64,000 nt of DNA, taken from positions 1-64,000 of the forward strand of contig BMUD01000030.1 of NCBI GenBank assembly GCA_014650015.1, read 5' to 3'. This document shows, in pieces, positions 20,801 to 29,692 of the stretch. Numbering within the stretch: position 1 is the first letter of the stretch; each line of letters begins with the position of its first letter. The notes beneath the pieces are model-generated. The model worked only from the letters and a program-made list of their open reading frames with translations, was not told where the DNA came from and did not search any database. This DNA is from Streptomyces griseoloalbus (lineage in GTDB: Bacteria; Actinomycetota; Actinomycetes; Streptomycetales; Streptomycetaceae). A program made the translations under genes and the position numbers.

Positions 20801-22593
20801 CGCGCCCCCACCCGTTCCTTCGCGGGCGACGGCGGGCGTGCGGGAGGCACGTCGGGCGTACGGTCACCCCGCCGCCGTCCCGGCCCTCGAACCCCGCCCG
20901 CCGCGGTCACCGCCAGCGCCCCGAGCAGGGCGAGGACGCCGGCCGGGGCGAGCACGGCCCAGGGTGCGCGTTCGGCGTACGGCTGGTTCTCGGCGAGCAG
21001 CGCACCCCATTCCGGCGACGGCGGCTGTGCGCCGAGCCCGAGGAAACCGAGCGAGGCGAGGGCGAGCGCGACACCGGGCAACCGCAGCAGGGCGTGCCGG
21101 GTGACGGGCGGCAGTACGGCGGGCAGCAGTTCGTGGCGCAGCAGGTACCAGCGGCTCGCGCCGAGGCCCCGGGTGGCCGCGAGATGCAGGGTGACGCGCT
21201 CCTGCGCCAGCAGCGCGGAGGTGTGCGCGGCGAGCGGAGCCCAGGCCACGGCGGTCACGGCGAGCGCGGGCGTGGTCGCCCCGCCGCCCGCGACGGCGGT
21301 GACGAGCAGCGCGCCGAGAGCCGCCGGGACGGCGTTCACCGTGTCGACGAGCGGCCCGGACAACCGGGGCAGCAACCCGAGCACCACTCCGGCGCACAGG
21401 GCGGCGGCACTGATCGCGAGGGCGAGCAGCAGCGTGTCGAGGGCGCCGTGTCCGACCCGGGCGAGCAGGTCCCGGCCGAGGGCGTCCGTGCCGAACGGAT
21501 GGGCGAGCGAGGGTTCTCGGAGTCGCTCCCCGGTGTTCAGCGCGAGCGGGTCGCGGGGCAGCCCGAGCGCGACGACGGCGATCAGGACGGCACCGTGGAC
21601 GACGGGCTGCACGCGGCGGGTGGGCGGGGCCGGCCGGTGCAGTGTCGTCAGGGCGCCGTCCCGCAGGGCGGGCCCGACGAGCAGCCGGGCGGCGAGCCGG
21701 CACGCTCCCGTGGACACGGCCCCGAGCAGGATCAGGGCGAGGGTGCCCGCCTGGAGGACGGGCAGGTCCTGCGCGAGGGCGGCCTGAAGGGTGGTGCGGC
21801 CGAGGCCGGGAATGTCGAAGATCTGCTCCACGGCGACGGCCCCGCCGGTCAGCCCGACGACGAACAACCCGAGGTTGGGCAGCAGGGCGGGCAGGCACCG
21901 GCGTACCGCCTGCCGGGCGATCCGCCGGCCGGGTATCCCCCGGGCGGCGGCTGCCAGTGCCCACGGCTCGTCGAAGGCGCCGGGCAGCAGATCGTCGAGC
22001 AGCCGCCCCAGCACGGCCCCGGCGGGCAGGCCGAGGGCGAGGGCGGGCAGCACGGTCCACTGCGGCCCGTACCAGCCGAGGGCGGGCAGCCACCCCCACT
22101 GCACCCCTACGACGGTGGCGAGCACGGACCCGATGAGGAACTCGGGCAGCGCGGCGAGCACCGCGGAACCCGTACCGCCGGCGCGACGGCCGTCGAGCCG
22201 CCGCCGCGCCCCGAGGTGGAGGGTGCGGGCGCAGACGAGCGCGGCGACGACGGCGGCGACGCCGAGCGCCACCGTCATCAGCAGCAGGGAAACGCCCAGC
22301 GCCCGGAGCACACCGGGCAGCACCTCGCCGCCGGAGATCCAGGACCGTCCGGCGTCCCCGTGCGCCAGCCCGCTCAGCCACTGTCCGAGCAGGTGGAGCG
22401 GGCCCGAGTCCAGCCCGAGCTGGTCGCGGATGTCCGCCAGCACCTCGGGCGTCGGGTCGCGCTCGGCCGACCGCGCCTTCAGCACGGTCAGCGCCGGGTC
22501 GGTGCGCGTGAGCCAGGGCAGCAGGCCGATGCCGCACACGAGACCGGCCGCGAGCGCGGCGCGCCACAGGAGTGCGGCCACGTGCTGTCGCAC
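20797..22593 (-). CDS. ABC transporter permease, DppB-DppC fusion
   Basis: A 598-residue protein that joins the two permeases of a peptide/nickel-type ABC importer. Residues 1-300 match a DppB-type subunit (GLDSGPLHLLGQWLSGLAHGD; AARGIPGRRIARQAVRRCLPALLPN with the EAA-like loop; AVEQIFDIPGLGRTTLQAAL). Residues 310-570 match a DppC type (HPFGTDALGRDLLARVGHGA; EAA loop ATRGLGASRWYLLRHELLPAVLPP; LGFLGLGAQPPSPEWGALL). A natural fusion supplies the whole transmembrane part. No ATP-binding gene lies in this operon, so it must use an ATPase encoded elsewhere or be incomplete. Confidence 0.88.
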   Translation of the reverse strand: MRQHVAALLWRAALAAGLVCGIGLLPWLTRTDPALTVLKARSAERDPTPEVLADIRDQLGLDSGPLHLLGQWLSGLAHGDAGRSWISGGEVLPGVLRALGVSLLLMTVALGVAAVVAALVCARTLHLGARRRLDGRRAGGTGSAVLAALPEFLIGSVLATVVGVQWGWLPALGWYGPQWTVLPALALGLPAGAVLGRLLDDLLPGAFDEPWALAAAARGIPGRRIARQAVRRCLPALLPNLGLFVVGLTGGAVAVEQIFDIPGLGRTTLQAALAQDLPVLQAGTLALILLGAVSTGACRLAARLLVGPALRDGALTTLHRPAPPTRRVQPVVHGAVLIAVVALGLPRDPLALNTGERLREPSLAHPFGTDALGRDLLARVGHGALDTLLLALAISAAALCAGVVLGLLPRLSGPLVDTVNAVPAALGALLVTAVAGGGATTPALAVTAVAWAPLAAHTSALLAQERVTLHLAATRGLGASRWYLLRHELLPAVLPPVTRHALLRLPGVALALASLGFLGLGAQPPSPEWGALLAENQPYAERAPWAVLAPAGVLALLGALAVTAAGGVRGPGRRRGDRTPDVPPARPPSPAKERVGAR

Positions 22594-22596
22594 GGG

Positions 22597-24123
22597 TCAG
22601 CGCCGCGTTCCCGTACCGACGAGGGCGCGCTCGTAGGGATCGAGCACGACTCCCCGTACCGAGGTGCCGACGCCGGTGATGACGCGCTGGTGCACCAGCG
22701 GCACCACGGCGTCGGTGCCCAGTATCTCGGCCTCGGCGGTCATGGCGGCGTCCTGCCGCTCGCCGGGATCGGCGGTCCGCTCGGCCGCGGCGACCGCCCG
22801 GTCGACGTCCTTGTCGCACAACTGGGCGATGTTGTAACCACCGTCGCAGGTGAAGTCACCGGAGAGCACGGCGACGGGGTCACCGGTGTCGACGGAGGTG
22901 TTGCGAGCGAGCACGAACGCGTCGAACTCCCCCTCCAACGCGTCGCTCTCCATCCGCGAGTACTCACGCACCTCGAGTTCGACGCCGAACCCGGCCTTCT
23001 CCAGCTGCTGCTTCAGCACCTGTGCGACTTCCGGCAGTTCGGGCCGGTTGTCATACGTGGCGAGGGTGATCGAGGTCCCCTTCGCACGCCCGGCCCCCGC
23101 TCGCCCGACGGGCTTGACCCGCTTGCCGTCGGCCCAGGTCACGGCGGGCCCGTAGATGCCGGCGCCCGGGTCGGCGTACCCCTCGTACACCCCCTCGGCG
23201 AGCACGGAGGTGTCGACGGCCGCCCGGGCCGCGGCGCGCAGCTTCGGGTCCTCGAAGGGCCCGGAGGAGACGTTGAGCAGCAGGCTGGTGGTGCGGGTGG
23301 TGGCGGTGTCGTGCCGGGTGTCCCGGTCCAGGGTGGCCGCCTGCGCGACGGGGACCGCCTCGGCGATGTCGACCTCGCCGGTGCGCAGGGCGTTGGCGCG
23401 GGCGGTGCCGTCGGCGACGAACCGGGCGTCGATGCCGGAGGCCTGGGCGCGCCCGCCCCAGTACGCGTCGAAGCGGTCGAGGGTGGCGGAAGAGGCTCCG
23501 TCGACCTTGGTGAGCTCGAACGGGCCGGTGGCAGTGCCGACGGGATCGACGCGATCGCCGCCGCCGTTGCCCCCGTCACCGCCGTCGCCGCCGTATGCCT
23601 TGCCGGAGAACACGGCGAGCCCGGGGCTGGACAGGCGCAGCGGCAGGATGGGATCGGGCTCGGCGGTACGGACCCTGACTCCCCGCTCGCCGTCGGCCTC
23701 GGCGGTCAGTGTGACCCCGAAGAGGGCGGCGGGCGCGGGCCTGGCCCGGGTGGCGCGGGTGAGCGCGTTGACCACGGCGGACGGGGTGACGTCCGTACCG
23801 TCCTGGAACGCGGCGTCCCGGAGCGCGAACACCCAGGTCCTCTCGTCCTCCTGCCGCCAGGACTGGGCGAGCGCGGGGGCTGCGGCGCCGTTGGCGTCCA
23901 TGGTGGTCAGCCCTTCGGCGACGCCGAGGCGGCTGAGGATCGTGGCGTCGGCGCCGTAGGGCGAGAGGCGCTCGGCGGGCGGGAAGGCGAGCGCGACCCG
24001 CAGCCGCGACCCGTCCTTGCCGTCACCGCTCTCCTTCGACTCACCGCCTTGCGAGGCGAAGCAGCCGGCCAGCAGCGGCGTGAGTACGAGGGCGGCGAAC
24101 AGCCGCGAACGAAGCAGGCGCAC
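22597..24123 (-). CDS. ABC transporter substrate-binding lipoprotein (SBP family 5)
   Basis: Extracytoplasmic solute receptor of the peptide/nickel class, 508 residues. Signal peptide with lipobox LLAGC (lipidated Cys near residue 20-21). Family segments: SPYGADATILSRLGVAEGLTT, ALAQSWRQEDERTWVFALRDAAFQDGTDVT, and GPFELTKVDG. A low-complexity GGDGGDGGNGGGD loop lies near residue 190. Start GTG, three bases after the GNAT stop. The ligand is unknown; the Zur-like box upstream of the operon raises metal-chelate uptake as a possibility. Confidence 0.87.
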   Translation of the reverse strand: MRLLRSRLFAALVLTPLLAGCFASQGGESKESGDGKDGSRLRVALAFPPAERLSPYGADATILSRLGVAEGLTTMDANGAAAPALAQSWRQEDERTWVFALRDAAFQDGTDVTPSAVVNALTRATRARPAPAALFGVTLTAEADGERGVRVRTAEPDPILPLRLSSPGLAVFSGKAYGGDGGDGGNGGGDRVDPVGTATGPFELTKVDGASSATLDRFDAYWGGRAQASGIDARFVADGTARANALRTGEVDIAEAVPVAQAATLDRDTRHDTATTRTTSLLLNVSSGPFEDPKLRAAARAAVDTSVLAEGVYEGYADPGAGIYGPAVTWADGKRVKPVGRAGAGRAKGTSITLATYDNRPELPEVAQVLKQQLEKAGFGVELEVREYSRMESDALEGEFDAFVLARNTSVDTGDPVAVLSGDFTCDGGYNIAQLCDKDVDRAVAAAERTADPGERQDAAMTAEAEILGTDAVVPLVHQRVITGVGTSVRGVVLDPYERALVGTGTRR

Positions 24124-24126
24124 AGG

Positions 24127-24669
24127 TCACCGTCCCATCGGAATCTCGAAGTGGACGACGGCACCGCCGTCGTCCGTGTCCTCACGTTCGTCGTGCACGA
24201 CCTCGCCGAGCGACCGCCAGAAGGCCTCAGCCCCCGGCACGGACGGATCGGTGTGCAGGTACACGGCCCGGTAACCGCCGTCCGCCGCCGCGAAGTCGAG
24301 CAGTTCGCCGACCATCCGCCGCGCCAGGCCCCGCCTGCGGTGGTCCGGGCGCACGTACACCCGCCGCAACTGCGCGGTCTCGCCGGAGGGGTAGCGCTCG
24401 GCGAGTGGGCGCGGGTTCGGCGGATGGGCGGGCCCGCGGGAGTCGAGGGCCGCGGTGGCGACGACCTCGCCCCCGTCCGGGTCGAGCGCGACGAGCAGGG
24501 TGTGACGGGGCGGGGCGAGATAGGCGGCGCCCGGATCGATGATGTCGCCGTGCCAGTGGGGCACGTATCCGGTGCCGAACTCCCGATAGACGGTGTCGAG
24601 CATCACGGCTCGCGCACGGTCGAGGTCTGCCGGGCCCGCAGCCCTGATGCTGTAGTCACGCACTTGCAC
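24127..24669 (-). CDS. GNAT family N-acetyltransferase
   Basis: About 180 residues. The acetyl-CoA-binding core is QLRRVYVRPDHRRRGLARRMVGELLDFA (motif A R/Q-x-x-G/A form), followed by AVYLHTDPSVPGAEAFWRSLG. The likely start is the GTG at 24669 (or 24663); GGAGG at 24685-24689 is 15 bases upstream, rather far, so the start is uncertain. First gene of the GNAT-lipoprotein-permease-MFS operon. The substrate is unknown; it may modify the transported small molecule or be unrelated. Confidence 0.82.
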   Translation of the reverse strand: MQVRDYSIRAAGPADLDRARAVMLDTVYREFGTGYVPHWHGDIIDPGAAYLAPPRHTLLVALDPDGGEVVATAALDSRGPAHPPNPRPLAERYPSGETAQLRRVYVRPDHRRRGLARRMVGELLDFAAADGGYRAVYLHTDPSVPGAEAFWRSLGEVVHDEREDTDDGGAVVHFEIPMGR

Positions 24670-24773
24670 ACCATACGCATTAAGCCTCCAAAGTTGATCA
24701 CCGGGGGTGAGCACGCGGGACGCGGCGCGAACGCTTCGACGCGACCCCGAACGCGACCCTAAAACTACCCACA

Positions 24774-24788
24774 TGACATTCATTTTCA
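24774..24788. promoter_or_regulatory. Zur/Fur-type box upstream of the ABC/MFS operon
   Basis: TGACATTCATTTTCA; read on the minus strand it is TGAAAATGAATGTCA, which matches the actinobacterial Zur-like 7-1-7 palindrome TGAAAATGATTTTCA at 13 of 15 positions. It lies in an unusually AT-rich patch about 105 bases upstream of the GNAT start and 10 bases upstream of the P-loop pseudogene. The assignment to Zur is inferred from the consensus as I remember it. Confidence 0.5.
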
Positions 24789-24798
24789 AAAAACCGGG

Positions 24799-25125
24799 GT
24801 GTCGCCGAGGATCGCGTTCGTCGGCAAGGGCGGCAGCGGTAAGACGACCCTGCCGGCCCTCTTCGCCCGCCACTTGGCGCACTCCGGCGCCCCCGTTCCC
24901 GTCATCGACGGCGGCATCAGCCAGCACCTGGCCCAGGCCCAGGCCCCCGGCGAGGACGACCCGGCCGCGGCTCACGCCTGCTGCGCCTGCTCGGCGACGA
25001 CACACTGCACACGCGCCACGTCTCCCCGGCCTGCCGAGTCCCCCTGATGGTCACGGCGGGTTCGATGAAAGCGACCTGGGTGTCGCCTGCTACCACTCCG
25101 GGGCCGACGGCACTGTCCTGAACCG
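24799..25125 (+). pseudogene. Degraded CooC/ParA-like P-loop ATPase remnant
   Basis: A GTG at 24799 opens a frame with RIAFVGKGGSGKTT, the deviant Walker A of CooC-type ATPases, then ALFARHLAHSGAPV and VIDGGISQHL (IDADINQHL in intact relatives). After about 50 codons the frame decays. Further pieces of the same family appear in other frames: GSRLLRLLGDDTLHTRHVSP near 24968-25030 and FDESDLGVACYHSGADGTVLN near 25065-25120. The order matches the family, so this is one gene broken by frameshifts and internal deletion, with its C-terminal half gone. The Asp of the IDAD motif is also lost (IDGG). Confidence 0.78.
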
Positions 25126-25163
25126 GTCCCCCTGCTTCAGGGACCGCCGATGCGCCCCACCGG

Positions 25164-25706
25164 CTACTCGACACCCATCGCGTCGAGTAGCCGGACCACC
25201 TCCTTGCGCCCGTATCCGAGCAGCCGGGCCCGGTCGGCGGCCATCAGCACCAGGTGCGCGACGATCTCCGCCGCATACCCGTTCCCGCTGTCGGCGTCGA
25301 ACCATTCCTGGGGCTTCTCGACACCCAGGCTGTTCATCACCACCCCGTGCTCGCGGCGGATCTCCGCGACGGTCCCGGCGACCGCGTCCAGGAGTGTCCT
25401 CCCCGGCCGCTCGCACTCCAGGGCGAAGCGCCCCCAGTCGACGGGCACACACCCCTCCGGCGGACGCGCCCGCAGCCCCGCATACCGCTCGTCCGCGAAC
25501 CCGGCCGTCCGGAACTCGTCGTGCACCAACGAGAACCGGTGGAAGCCGGGCGGCACCGGAGGGGGTGGAGGCGTGTACTCCCACCCGGCGTCCTCGTACA
25601 ACTGCCGCTTCACCTCTTCCTCTTCGGCGTGCGTCACGGTGAAGCCATTGGCCTCATTGCGCCCCGTCGTCGTGCCGTCGGGGTTGCGGTGGAAATGCAG
25701 GCTCAT
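25164..25706 (-). CDS. Conserved-looking hypothetical protein, 180 aa
   Basis: Not recognised. Start set at the internal ATG at 25706 (product begins MSLHFHRNPDG), since the longer frame enters promoter-like sequence. It has a Pro-rich stretch (YTPPPPPVPPGFH) near residue 45, then a mixed alpha/beta body (AGFADERYAGLRARPPEGCVPVDWGRFALEC) and a C-terminal helical part ending in LMAADRARLLGYGRKEVVRLLDAMGVE. No signal peptide or membrane segment. It is isolated between a pseudogene and a divergent large membrane protein gene. Confidence 0.65.
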   Translation of the reverse strand: MSLHFHRNPDGTTTGRNEANGFTVTHAEEEEVKRQLYEDAGWEYTPPPPPVPPGFHRFSLVHDEFRTAGFADERYAGLRARPPEGCVPVDWGRFALECERPGRTLLDAVAGTVAEIRREHGVVMNSLGVEKPQEWFDADSGNGYAAEIVAHLVLMAADRARLLGYGRKEVVRLLDAMGVE

Positions 25707-25921
25707 GAGTACTCCCGCTGCGGTGATGAGGATGGACCGGACGGCCCCGTCGCTGGATCGAACGGGCGGCCGTGCCGGCTCGTGCCCGCTCCGCGGGACG
25801 TCACTCGATCGTGTGATCGAACCCATTGGGTGCCATCGGACATCACCTGCCGGCCTCGGCCCTCACTGCGGTCCCCGCGGTAGCCGCCGTGGCCACGGAC
25901 CTGCCTTCCACCAGGAGCGGT

Positions 25922-25969
25922 TGTCACAGGCAAGCGATATCCTCATAAAGCGCTTGTGACACATGTGTC
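25922..25969. promoter_or_regulatory. Nested inverted repeats upstream of the 970-aa receptor gene
   Basis: TGTCACA (25922-25928) pairs with TGTGACA (25955-25961). Overlapping the right arm is a perfect 12-bp palindrome, GACACATGTGTC (25958-25969). The patch is markedly less GC-rich than its surroundings and ends 16 bases before the first possible start codon, as expected of an operator or an activator site. No regulator adjoins. Confidence 0.5.
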
Positions 25970-25984
25970 TTACGACCACGGGGG

Positions 25985-28897
25985 GTGTCCATGCACAGCC
26001 GGGATCAAGGCTTTCCTCATGACTGCTCGGGCGGTCACCCGGGCATGTCGACCGAGGCGGGCATCGACATCCAGCGACAACTGGAGTCGCTGATCCAGGA
26101 CTTCCGGACCAGCGACCTCCCCATGCCGGTCATCGTGCTGCACGCCGAGGACGCCGCCGACGACGACCGCGTCACCGAACTCGTCGACGAGCTGCGCGAA
26201 GGGCAGCAGAGCCACGGGACACGTCTGGCCGTCGCCCCGACCGAACCGCAGCCGGGGGCCGTCGATCCCATGGCCAGGGCCGCGCGGCTCCTGTGCGACC
26301 TCGGCGATTCCCGGAAGTGGGGCGACCGGTCCGCCACCTACCGGCCCTACGCCTTCCCCCGCCTCAACCTCGTGCGCGCCCTCCAGGAGGCCACCGACGA
26401 CCCGGAGATGCGCGCACACTGGCCCATCGCCTCCGCCGGCACCCCCGACGGGAACACTCAGCGGGAGGAGGCCCAGACGCATCTGCTGCGCATCCTGGCC
26501 CGGCAGCGCTGGCGGCCCCGCAGACCCTCACGGAGGCCCCGGCAGGTGCTGCTGACCGATGTGCAGCAGTTCCTCCCCATGGGGGTGCTGGGCGCCTTCA
26601 CCGCCCTGCTCACCCGCCCGGAGTGGTACATCGCCGCCCTGGCGGGCATCGGACTGATGGTCCTGCTCGCCGTTCTGAACCACGTCCCCGGACGCGCGCC
26701 GCTCTTCCTGTGGCTGCGCAGGGAGAGCCGGTGGTTCCTGACCACGACGTTCCTCCAGTCCGCCGCCCGCCGCCAGTCGACCAGCGTGCGGCTGCTGCGG
26801 CCCGTCCGCTCGTGGAGAGCCATAGCGGCCCGCGCCTACGACGTGGCCGAGGCCATGCGCGAGGGCGGCCCGTTCCCGCTCCAGCTGTACGTACTGGCGC
26901 TCTTCGAGGACCTCCGGGACAACCACCGGCGCGGCAGCTGGGACCTGCGCGGGTTCAAGCGGACGCGTCCACCGGTGCTGCTTCTGCACCGCGCAGGCCG
27001 GGAGAACGGCGGCATCGAACTGATCAAGGCGGTCAGCGACGTCCGCAGCCGCCGCAGCGAACTCGACCCGCTCCTGATCGTGGCAGGCGTGGCGGCGGAC
27101 GACGCGGCCCTGCTCGACCGGGGCGAGGACGGAGTTCCACCGGCCGGCCGGCCACAACCCCCGTTCCAGCCCCGCCGCCTCCAGCAGCGGTTGCGGCACT
27201 GGTACGACGAATGGGCCGGCAACCTCCGGGCCGACCAGTCGCCGAGCAGGACGAACGCCCTACCCTGGGTGCTCAGGATCCCGCTGCCGCGCGAAGAGTT
27301 GGTGCAGCTGCGAGAGACCGACTGGCGATGCGTCCGGGCCAGGCACCGGCCGCCCCTCGCCCGCGTGGTGTGGTCGGCCCACAGTCTGTTCCTCGTCCTG
27401 GTGCTCGCCGCCACCGCGGGCGTCGTCCACGCACGCGAACTGCACCGCACGTACTGCTCCGCGGGTCTGCTGACCGCCGACCGCGACACCGAGCGGCACG
27501 CCGCACCCGGCGGTGGCACGGAGTGCGTCGGGATAGCCACCGGAGACGTCCGGTTCGGCACCTACCTCGAGGACGGCGCCGACGAGGAGGGAAAGCGACT
27601 GCGTGAACTGGAGGATCTGGTGATCGCCGAGAACGCCAAGGTGCTGCGGAACCACCCCGACACCTACGTCACGGTGGTGTACGCGGGGCCGTTGAGCTCC
27701 TCCACGGCGGACCCCTCCCTGGTCAAGGGCAACGAGGAACTGGCCGGCGTGTACCTCGCCCAGCGCGTCGTCAACGCGAACTACACGGTGAAACTACGGG
27801 TGCTGCTCGCCAACGGCGGTGCGGACATGGGGCACCAGCGGGTGACGGCCGAGGCGATCGCCGACTACGCCGACCGCGACCCGACCGTCGTCGGCGTCGT
27901 CGGCTTCGGCCGCGACCTGCAGAGCAGCCCCGACGTCACGCGCCGGCTCCACGCGGTCGGGCTGCCCGTCGTCTCCGGCACCAACTCGGCGACCTACCTG
28001 CCGAAGGACTTCTCCAACTGGTTCAGCCTCGCGGCCCCCGACGAGCACCAGGCGGAGGCGCTCGGTCTCCTCGCCCGGCAGCTGCGCACGCGGGACACGG
28101 CCCCGTACGCGCTGGTGCTGGCCCGCGACACCGAGCAGTCGCAGGACCGTTACACCAGCGAACAGGCCACCTACGGCGGGCAGATGCTGCAGCGGGAGGG
28201 CTTCCGGCTGCTGCCCGAACAGGCCTACCGGGTGGCGAACGGCAATCCCGAGCTGCGGCATCACGCGGAGAGCATCTGCCGGGGGGTAAGCGTCCCCTCC
28301 GTGATCTACTTCGCCGGGCGGGTCGAGGACATCGGGTCACTGATGACCCAGCTGAGCACCGAACCGGGCTGCGCGAACCGGGAGATCGCGATCCTCACCG
28401 GCGACGACCTGAGCAAGGCCAGGTTCTCCGACACGGGCGGCCGCGACGGCGTGGCCCCGCGGATCACCCTCTACCACGCGGCGCTGGCCGAGTTGAGGGA
28501 GGCCGCGTCCGGGACCGACTTCTACAACGCCGCCGCCAAGTACCTCCCCGGGCTGGAGAAGGGTGAGGCCACGTACGACGCCGACGACTTCGCCAGCGGG
28601 CAGACCGCTCTCTCCCACGACGCCACGCGTGCGCTGTACTGGGCGGCCAGCCTCGGCGACGAACCCCAGAGCCGCGCGGCGACCTGGGTCAACCTCCGGG
28701 GCGTCAAGCTCGACGGGATGGCCACCGGCCGGATCGACTTCACCGACGCTCCCCTGTACGGCGAACGGCGCGGCCACAGCATCGTGCTCAAGCGGGTCCG
28801 ACGGACCGCGGAGGGCGTCTCCGAGGCGGAAGTGCTGTGCAGCAGACCGGCCGGGAGCACGAAGCCGCTCGACGTCAGGGACTGTTCGATCGGGTGA
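25985..28897 (+). CDS. Large membrane protein with extracytoplasmic type-1 periplasmic-binding-protein domain
   Basis: Uncharacterised 970-residue protein. Residues 1-190 look cytosolic, with short beta-like segments (MPVIVLHAED, RQVLLTDVQQF) but no Walker A. Two hydrophobic segments lie near 195-232. Residues 235-455 are again cytosolic (PPVLLLHRAGRENGGIELIKAV, DPLLIVAGVA), possibly a degenerate NTPase-like fold. A third membrane segment is near 459-482. Residues 490-970 resemble branched-chain amino-acid-type receptors (VTVVYAGPLSSSTADPSLVKG, YADRDPTVVGVVGFG, LPVVSGTNSATYLP, LVLARDTEQSQDRYTSEQ). Start may be GTG 25985, ATG 25991 or ATG 26045. A ligand-sensing receptor is more likely than a transporter part, because no permease is nearby. 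Confidence 0.72.
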   Translation: MSMHSRDQGFPHDCSGGHPGMSTEAGIDIQRQLESLIQDFRTSDLPMPVIVLHAEDAADDDRVTELVDELREGQQSHGTRLAVAPTEPQPGAVDPMARAARLLCDLGDSRKWGDRSATYRPYAFPRLNLVRALQEATDDPEMRAHWPIASAGTPDGNTQREEAQTHLLRILARQRWRPRRPSRRPRQVLLTDVQQFLPMGVLGAFTALLTRPEWYIAALAGIGLMVLLAVLNHVPGRAPLFLWLRRESRWFLTTTFLQSAARRQSTSVRLLRPVRSWRAIAARAYDVAEAMREGGPFPLQLYVLALFEDLRDNHRRGSWDLRGFKRTRPPVLLLHRAGRENGGIELIKAVSDVRSRRSELDPLLIVAGVAADDAALLDRGEDGVPPAGRPQPPFQPRRLQQRLRHWYDEWAGNLRADQSPSRTNALPWVLRIPLPREELVQLRETDWRCVRARHRPPLARVVWSAHSLFLVLVLAATAGVVHARELHRTYCSAGLLTADRDTERHAAPGGGTECVGIATGDVRFGTYLEDGADEEGKRLRELEDLVIAENAKVLRNHPDTYVTVVYAGPLSSSTADPSLVKGNEELAGVYLAQRVVNANYTVKLRVLLANGGADMGHQRVTAEAIADYADRDPTVVGVVGFGRDLQSSPDVTRRLHAVGLPVVSGTNSATYLPKDFSNWFSLAAPDEHQAEALGLLARQLRTRDTAPYALVLARDTEQSQDRYTSEQATYGGQMLQREGFRLLPEQAYRVANGNPELRHHAESICRGVSVPSVIYFAGRVEDIGSLMTQLSTEPGCANREIAILTGDDLSKARFSDTGGRDGVAPRITLYHAALAELREAASGTDFYNAAAKYLPGLEKGEATYDADDFASGQTALSHDATRALYWAASLGDEPQSRAATWVNLRGVKLDGMATGRIDFTDAPLYGERRGHSIVLKRVRRTAEGVSEAEVLCSRPAGSTKPLDVRDCSIG

Positions 28898-28989
28898 GCG
28901 GGCACCGCACCGCCCTGTTCGCGCGGTTCGTCCGGCGCCGAACCGAGGACGGTCCGAGCGAGACCGGCGGCCGTTGTTACGCTCACCGG

Positions 28990-29595
28990 GTGAGGATTCC
29001 GGGACCCGAAGAGATCCGTGCCCTGCACGAGAAGTACGCGCCCAGCGTCGAGGCGTTCACACTCGTCCACACGCACTGCGAGATCGTCTGGAGCATCGCC
29101 GAACAACTCCTTTCCGCGCCGCGCCTGCGTCATCTCGACGGCGAACTGGTCCGCGCCGGCTGCCTCCTCCACGACATCGGCGTCTACCGCCTCTACGGCG
29201 AGGACGGGCGGCTGGACCACGGGAACTACATCCGGCACGGGCTGCTCGGCCACGAGATCCTCGAGCAGGAGGGCTTCCCCGAGACCCTGCGCCGGTTCTG
29301 CTCCCATCACACCGGAGTCGGCGTCACGCGGCAGGACGTCCTGAGCCAGGGCCTCCCGCTGCCACCCGCCGACTACCTGGCGGTGACGGAGGAGGAGAGG
29401 CTGGTGATGTACGCGGACAAGTTCCACTCCAAGTCCAGGCCCTCCGCGTTCCTCTCCCCCGACGAGTACGCCGCCCACGTCCGCCGCTTCGGCGAGGAGA
29501 AGGTCACCGCCTTCCACGCGCTGCGCGCGGAGTTCGGCGACCCGGACCTGGCTCTGCCGGTACCGCACGGCGGCGGCGCGTCCGTCCACCCGTGA
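28990..29595 (+). CDS. HD-domain phosphohydrolase
   Basis: 201 residues from the GTG at 28990. The metal-binding HD pattern is clear: HTHCEIVWSIAEQLL (first His), AGCLLHDIGVYRLYG (the HD pair) and HGLLGHEILEQEGF followed by CSHHTGVG. The family hydrolyses nucleotides, cyclic nucleotides or other phosphoesters. No second domain. It follows the 970-aa receptor by about 90 bases and could share its transcript, in which case receptor sensing coupled to nucleotide turnover is conceivable (inference). Confidence 0.85.
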   Translation: MRIPGPEEIRALHEKYAPSVEAFTLVHTHCEIVWSIAEQLLSAPRLRHLDGELVRAGCLLHDIGVYRLYGEDGRLDHGNYIRHGLLGHEILEQEGFPETLRRFCSHHTGVGVTRQDVLSQGLPLPPADYLAVTEEERLVMYADKFHSKSRPSAFLSPDEYAAHVRRFGEEKVTAFHALRAEFGDPDLALPVPHGGGASVHP

Positions 29596-29654
29596 CCGCA
29601 GCCGCTCGCAGCCGGCCGCGGCCGGTACGGGACTCCCGCCGCGGCCGACGGCGG

Positions 29655-29691
29655 CCGGCACCGACCGACCGGCGTCCGCTTCCGGTGCCGG
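29655..29691. terminator. Hairpin between convergent HD gene and small CxxC gene
   Basis: CCGGCACCG (29655-29663) pairs exactly with CGGTGCCGG (29683-29691); loop of 19 bases. It lies immediately after the stop of the minus-strand small gene and 59 bases after the HD gene. Confidence 0.5.
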
Positions 29692-29692
29692 T

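Noticed and set aside
21094-24762. Long plus-strand frame (about 1200 codons) opposite the ABC permease and lipoprotein genes
   Set aside because: Composition is low-complexity Gly/Arg/Glu/Pro and the minus strand has a lipobox, permease EAA loops and family signatures; a shadow frame.
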